Shown: in pieces, positions 5,848 to 8,869 of the stretch
How positions within the stretch are numbered: position 1 is the first letter of the stretch
Layout of the letters: the number at the start of each line of letters is the position of its first letter
Origin: Pseudomonadales bacterium
GTDB taxonomy: Bacteria; Pseudomonadota; Gammaproteobacteria; Pseudomonadales; DT-91
NCBI GenBank assembly: GCA_013215025.1
Contig: JABSRR010000013.1
Location: forward strand, 14,048-22,916
Direction: 5' to 3'
DNA: 8,869 bases
The notes under the pieces: model-generated
Databases searched by the model: none
What the model saw: the letters and a program-made list of their open reading frames with translations, nothing else
What the model was told of the DNA's origin: nothing
Position numbers and translations under genes: made by a program

Positions 5848-6523
5848 TTTCAGGGGCGGTCTCGAGGTAGCGTTTAAATGCCTCGCGCGATGCTGGGCTC
5901 GCAGCCTGCCACCAATACTTTAATTGGCTTAATGCATCTGGCTCTGTTTTTGCCGTTTCTGCGTCTTCTACGCTTAATTTGCCTTCTTCATACGGCGCAA
6001 GCAGCTCAGTCGTCGCGGCTGTATTTGTCATACTCAGCTGTGGCTGTGCAGATTCAGCTTGATCATAGAAAAATCGCAGATTGAGCTTTTGCCCCTGACG
6101 ATCACCGGTTCTGACTAAAACATCAAAACTTGGCTGCCGTGCAAACTGAGCGGCTTGCTTGACGCGCCTGATAGGCTTCCAGTCAATCATAAGTTCCGAG
6201 ACACCCGATAAATGCGCAAACTCAATCACAAAAGGGGTGGACTTGATAATATCAAAGTCATCACCGTCATCAAAAACCTGCTCATACTGCAAAGTAAGCA
6301 AATGTAATCCATCGGGCAAAGGTTTCAGCGGCAAATGAATAATGCCCTTACGCAACAGTACCTTTGGGTATGGCTGACCATTTACGGCGAGAATATTAAA
6401 TTCTTCCGGCACCAATAAACTATGTTGATCACTAGCCTCAACATGCAGCGCAAACAAACCGCTCAGCACAATGAGAGTTGGCTTTAAACGACAGATACAG
6501 CGCAACAGGTTTATATAAGCCAT
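5840..6523 (-). CDS. Exported DUF2057 (YccT-like) family protein
   Basis: This protein resembles E. coli YccT, a periplasmic DUF2057 protein of poorly defined function; I do not assign a specific role. With the ATG at 6523-6521 it has 227 residues. The start forms a convincing Sec signal peptide: a basic n-region (R8, R12, K14), hydrophobic PTLIVLSGLFAL (15-26), and a V-E-A cleavage site after residue 30. No lipobox cysteine is seen. The mature part begins L-L-V-P-E-E-F-N-I-L-A-V-N-G, similar to the YccT opening strand, and ends with L-K-Y-W-W...S-P-A-S-R-E-A-F-K-R-Y-L (201-220), closely matching the family C-terminus. An ATG at 6568 would overlap the sppA stop by 11 bases, and a GTG at 6625 is also possible. 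None has a good ribosome binding site, so I prefer the start that gives a normal signal peptide. The gene lies in the position usually held by maf. Confidence 0.8.
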   Translation of the reverse strand: MAYINLLRCICRLKPTLIVLSGLFALHVEASDQHSLLVPEEFNILAVNGQPYPKVLLRKGIIHLPLKPLPDGLHLLTLQYEQVFDDGDDFDIIKSTPFVIEFAHLSGVSELMIDWKPIRRVKQAAQFARQPSFDVLVRTGDRQGQKLNLRFFYDQAESAQPQLSMTNTAATTELLAPYEEGKLSVEDAETAKTEPDALSQLKYWWQAASPASREAFKRYLETAPEMP

Positions 6524-6557
6524 GGCCAGGAGTTTATGGAAGCAGACAGACAAGTCA

Positions 6558-7547
6558 TCAATAAACATTAGGTGTCGCCATATTGAGCTGGAAGTGCTGC
6601 AGCATAGCCTCAGCCATACCGCCACCTAGCTCTTTTAATAACGCCTCTAACGGTGAAGCAGCAACCGTGTAGTCAACTAGCTCTTCAACGCCTATTTGTT
6701 CCCGCGCCACCGACCTAGCACTGCCCAAGCCGTCAAGCAAACCTTTGTCTAAAGCTTGCTCGCCGGTCCATAAATATCCGGCAAAAATATCCGGATTATC
6801 CTCAAGGCGATCACCACGACCTTTTTTTACGCGCTCAATAAACTGTTTGTGAATGACCGCCAATGAGGCCTGCCAAAAGGCTTTCTCTTCTGGCTTCCAA
6901 GGCTGATAAGGGTCAAGAAAGGCCTTATTCTCGCCAGCTGTCATCACGCGGCGCTCTACCCCAATTTTTTCCATCGCCTTATCAAAGCCGAAGCTGGCAG
7001 AGATCACCCCGATAGAACCCACCAAACTTGCCCGATCGGCATAGATATGATCTGCCGCGGCCGCAATATAATAAGCTGCTGATGCACCAATATCACTGAT
7101 TACCGCATACACCTGCTTGTCTGGGTATAACGCGCGCAATCGTTCAATTTCATCATAAATATAGCCTGCATGCACTGGCGACCCACCCGGGCTATTTATC
7201 GCCAAAACTACCGCCTTCGATTGCTCAGCTTCGAAAGCCTCGCGCAGAGCATGGTTCACCCGACCCGCGGCAGCTTCTTGATCATCCATGATAGCACCAT
7301 GAATTCTAACAACCGCAGTATGCGGCTGATCGGTATTCGGCATACTGGCTGTCAAATTCGAGCCTTTTCCGCTAAAAGCAAACAAAATGAAGGCTAAATA
7401 CGCGAAAGTCATCAATTTGAACACAATACCCCAACGTCTGGCGCGACGCTGTTCTTGCAATGACGATGAGGCGAGCTTTTCAATCAGCTGCCACTGTTGT
7501 TTTGCATTATCCTGTGACGCCGGGTCTGAGTCTTTGTTGCCAAACAT
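6558..7547 (-). CDS. sppA: Membrane-anchored S49 family serine peptidase (SppA type, single domain)
   Basis: S49 peptidases use a Ser-Lys dyad to degrade cleaved signal peptides and other membrane-associated peptides. This 329-residue form is the short, single-domain type, about half the length of E. coli SppA. It has an N-terminal cytoplasmic stretch, a transmembrane helix at about 40-59 after the basic RRARR, and the protease domain from about 77. The S-P-G-G motif is at 119-122, nucleophile Ser156 is in D-I-G-A-S-A-A-Y-Y, S-L-V-G-S-I-G-V-I is at 174-182, and the probable base is Lys208 in G-E-N-K-A. The 52-residue Ser-Lys distance equals that of the Bacillus subtilis SppA dyad as I recall it. 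A weak GTGAG (7558-7554) precedes the ATG. SohB is the main alternative, but the motifs and this gene order favour SppA. Confidence 0.9.
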   Translation of the reverse strand: MFGNKDSDPASQDNAKQQWQLIEKLASSSLQEQRRARRWGIVFKLMTFAYLAFILFAFSGKGSNLTASMPNTDQPHTAVVRIHGAIMDDQEAAAGRVNHALREAFEAEQSKAVVLAINSPGGSPVHAGYIYDEIERLRALYPDKQVYAVISDIGASAAYYIAAAADHIYADRASLVGSIGVISASFGFDKAMEKIGVERRVMTAGENKAFLDPYQPWKPEEKAFWQASLAVIHKQFIERVKKGRGDRLEDNPDIFAGYLWTGEQALDKGLLDGLGSARSVAREQIGVEELVDYTVAASPLEALLKELGGGMAEAMLQHFQLNMATPNVY

Positions 7548-7568
7548 AGTTTTCTCACATTATTGATT

Positions 7569-7588
7569 AAAAGGCTTAGCTTAAGCCT
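7569..7588 (-). terminator. Stem-loop spanning the HAD stop codon, possible weak terminator
   Basis: Minus strand AGGCTTA (7588-7582) pairs exactly with TAAGCCT (7578-7572) around a three-base loop, or six pairs around five bases. Three more T residues follow, giving U4 with the last stem base. The HAD stop codon TAA (7583-7581) lies in the stem and loop. The U-tract is short, so partial termination or processing is more likely than a full stop before sppA. Confidence 0.4.
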
Positions 7589-8243
7589 GAAAAGTTGAGC
7601 ATTTTTTGTCAATCCAGGCAGGCAATTGCGCTAGATTATCGATTATTATTTGCGGCGAATGCGCCTGCAACTGAGGCACTGTGTGCGCACCATAGCTAAC
7701 CGCAACGCAATCAATACCGGCATTGTTAGCCATAGCCAAGTCAAAAGTGGTATCCCCAACCATTAACAATGCATCGGCGTTATAGCCCGACATTGTCATC
7801 AACTGCTGCAGCATCAAAGGATCAGGTTTAGAGGCCGATTCATCAGCACATCGAGTAAAATTAAATCGGCTCTGCCAACCCAGATTATCAAGCATGCGGC
7901 TTAAACCGCGACGACTTTTACCGGTAGCAATAGCGATCGCAATACCACGCGCCTCTAAGGCTGCCAAGCATTCTTCCACGCCATCAAAAAGGCCACACTG
8001 CGCAAGCTTATCAGCAGCAATAAACGCTTCACTATACGCCTCAACCATTTGAATGACTTGCGCATCGCGCAGCGAAGGGTAAAGCGTTTGAATCGCATTA
8101 GGCAGACTAAGACCTATGATATTTGCCACGCTTTGATCGCTTAATAGTGGCAGCTCTAAACGGCTTGCCGCAGCATGCATGGCATTGACAATTTTCTGTT
8201 TTGAATCAATCAGCGTGCCATCCCAATCAAATACAACTAACAA
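7581..8243 (-). CDS. HAD-superfamily hydrolase, phosphoglycolate phosphatase-like (subfamily IA)
   Basis: This is a predicted cytosolic phosphatase of 220 residues with all HAD motifs: motif I D6-W-D8-G-T (nucleophile Asp6, general acid Asp8), motif II Thr107 in A-T-G-K-S, motif III Lys139-Pro140, and motif IV G-D-T (163-165) with Asp164 and Asp168 for magnesium binding. A helical cap domain (about 15-85) between motifs I and II is of the subfamily IA kind. The substrate cannot be read from sequence; Gph-like enzymes act on 2-phosphoglycolate, but many relatives clear other small phosphates. The start is a TTG at 8243-8241, two bases after the rluC stop. AAGGA (8256-8252) within the last rluC codons lies eight bases upstream, giving tight coupling. 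A HAD gene after rluC is typical of Pseudomonas-like genomes. Confidence 0.9.
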   Translation of the reverse strand: MLVVFDWDGTLIDSKQKIVNAMHAAASRLELPLLSDQSVANIIGLSLPNAIQTLYPSLRDAQVIQMVEAYSEAFIAADKLAQCGLFDGVEECLAALEARGIAIAIATGKSRRGLSRMLDNLGWQSRFNFTRCADESASKPDPLMLQQLMTMSGYNADALLMVGDTTFDLAMANNAGIDCVAVSYGAHTVPQLQAHSPQIIIDNLAQLPAWIDKKCSTFQA

Positions 8244-8245
8244 TG

Positions 8246-8869
8246 TTAATGTCCTTTATTACGCAGATTACGCAAAACTTGCTTCAAATCAGCGGGCAAT
8301 TCGGCCTCGACCAACACCGCTTCTTCGCGATTGGGTAAGAAAAACTCCAGCTTCGCCGCATGTAAAAATAAACGCTCAAGCCCAATGCTTTTATGCCACG
8401 GCGTATCTTGTTCAATACCATATTTACTGTCACCCAAAATAGGATGACCACTGGCTTGACTGTGCACACGAATCTGATGCGTACGACCTGTAATAGGGCT
8501 TACCTCAACCAAGGTTGCCTGAGGCAAGGTTTCTACTACACGGTAGCCGGTTTTGCTGACTTTTCCTTCCGGTGAGGGGCGAACCATTCTCTCGCCACTG
8601 GCAATGATATTTTTCTCTAGCGCAAGATTAACCAAGGTTTTGCGCACCGGCCAGCGACCCTTAACCAAGGCAAGATAGTGTTTCGACAGCGTCTTCTCGC
8701 GCAGCTGTTGATGCAAATAACGTAAGACGCTGGCTTTTTTGGCAATCATCGTGCAGCCAGAGGTATCTCTATCTAAGCGATGAACCAACTCTAAACGCTT
8801 ACACTCGGGTCGTAATTGTCGCATCACTTCAATGAGCCCCGATTGAATGCCGCTACCACCGTGCACTGC
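8246..8869 (-). CDS. rluC: 23S rRNA pseudouridine synthase RluC, C-terminal part (5' end beyond window)
   Basis: RluC isomerises uridines 955, 2504 and 2580 of E. coli 23S rRNA to pseudouridine. The 207 visible residues are the catalytic domain of the RluA/RluC/RluD family: V-H-G-G-S-G near the cut edge, H-R-L-D-R-D-T-S-G (30-38) with catalytic Asp33 in window numbering, Q-L-R-E-K (55-59), Y-L-A-L-V-K-G (64-70), the G-R-T-H-Q-I-R-V-H motif, G-D-S-K-Y-G, and R-L-F-L-H-A in the last third. About 105-110 residues, including the usual N-terminal S4 RNA-binding domain, lie beyond the window, so the first in-window GTG is not the start. RluC is preferred over RluA and RluD on the V-H-G-G-S-G and S-G-E-R-M-V-R segments and on gene context. 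Its last codons carry the ribosome binding site of the next gene. Confidence 0.93.
   Translation of the reverse strand, partial: AVHGGSGIQSGLIEVMRQLRPECKRLELVHRLDRDTSGCTMIAKKASVLRYLHQQLREKTLSKHYLALVKGRWPVRKTLVNLALEKNIIASGERMVRPSPEGKVSKTGYRVVETLPQATLVEVSPITGRTHQIRVHSQASGHPILGDSKYGIEQDTPWHKSIGLERLFLHAAKLEFFLPNREEAVLVEAELPADLKQVLRNLRNKGH

Noticed and set aside
6524..6625. Longer DUF2057 start (GTG at 6625 or ATG at 6568)
   Set aside because: The extra residues would come before a normal signal peptide, the overlap with sppA would be 68 or 11 bases, and no ribosome binding site supports either. The ATG at 6568 remains possible.
8179..8442. Plus-strand open frame of 87 codons
   Set aside because: It lies antisense to the HAD start and rluC end, both of which have full family motifs. 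The translation has no recognisable family.
8284..8469. Minus-strand 61-codon frame within rluC
   Set aside because: It is an alternative frame of the rluC coding sequence, with no start signal or family resemblance.
1..8869. A mobile element, CRISPR array, defence system or other new multi-gene system
   Set aside because: All sequence is accounted for by one co-directional housekeeping cluster with short gaps. No transposase, integrase, repeat array, tRNA or compositional break was seen.

Overview
This window is a housekeeping gene cluster from a gammaproteobacterium. Every supported gene lies on the minus strand, so transcription runs from high to low coordinates. The order is rluC (5' end cut off), HAD phosphatase, sppA-type S49 peptidase, DUF2057 exported protein, yceD, rpmF, plsX, fabD, fabG, acpP, fabF, pabC (3' end cut off). 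This matches, from memory, the Pseudomonas-type arrangement (rluC / HAD / sppA / maf / yceD / rpmF / plsX / fabD / fabG / acpP / fabF / pabC) more closely than the E. coli one, because fabH is missing between plsX and fabD. Moderate base composition and protein sequences that resemble both Pseudomonas and E. coli homologues suggest a non-enteric, perhaps marine, gammaproteobacterium. The genus cannot be read from the sequence.

Region 8869-6558 holds a 23S rRNA pseudouridine synthase, a HAD-superfamily hydrolase whose start codon is TTG and whose ribosome binding site lies in the end of rluC, and a membrane-anchored S49 peptidase. A stem-loop containing the HAD stop codon sits between the last two. 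Region 6523-5840 encodes a secreted DUF2057 (YccT-like) protein in the place where maf is usual. A 118-base gap follows, containing a strong sigma70-like promoter just upstream of yceD.

Region 5721-1 is the ribosome and lipid block. YceD (linked to large-subunit rRNA accumulation) and ribosomal protein L32 come first. PlsX (acyl-phosphate formation for phospholipid synthesis), FabD (malonyl-CoA:ACP transacylase), FabG (ketoacyl-ACP reductase), the acyl carrier protein AcpP and FabF (elongating ketoacyl-ACP synthase II) follow. PabC, for p-aminobenzoate and folate synthesis, closes the block. Malonyl groups are loaded on AcpP by FabD, condensed by FabF and reduced by FabG; PlsX converts acyl-ACP to acyl-phosphate. 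acpP appears to be its own transcription unit inside the operon, with a promoter in the fabG-acpP gap and a clear intrinsic terminator in the acpP-fabF gap.

No mobile element, CRISPR array, tRNA, rRNA or novel defence-type system is visible. The interesting signals are regulatory: an almost leaderless yceD transcript, insulation of acpP, G/C-only discriminators on both promoters, and the DUF2057 gene in the maf position.
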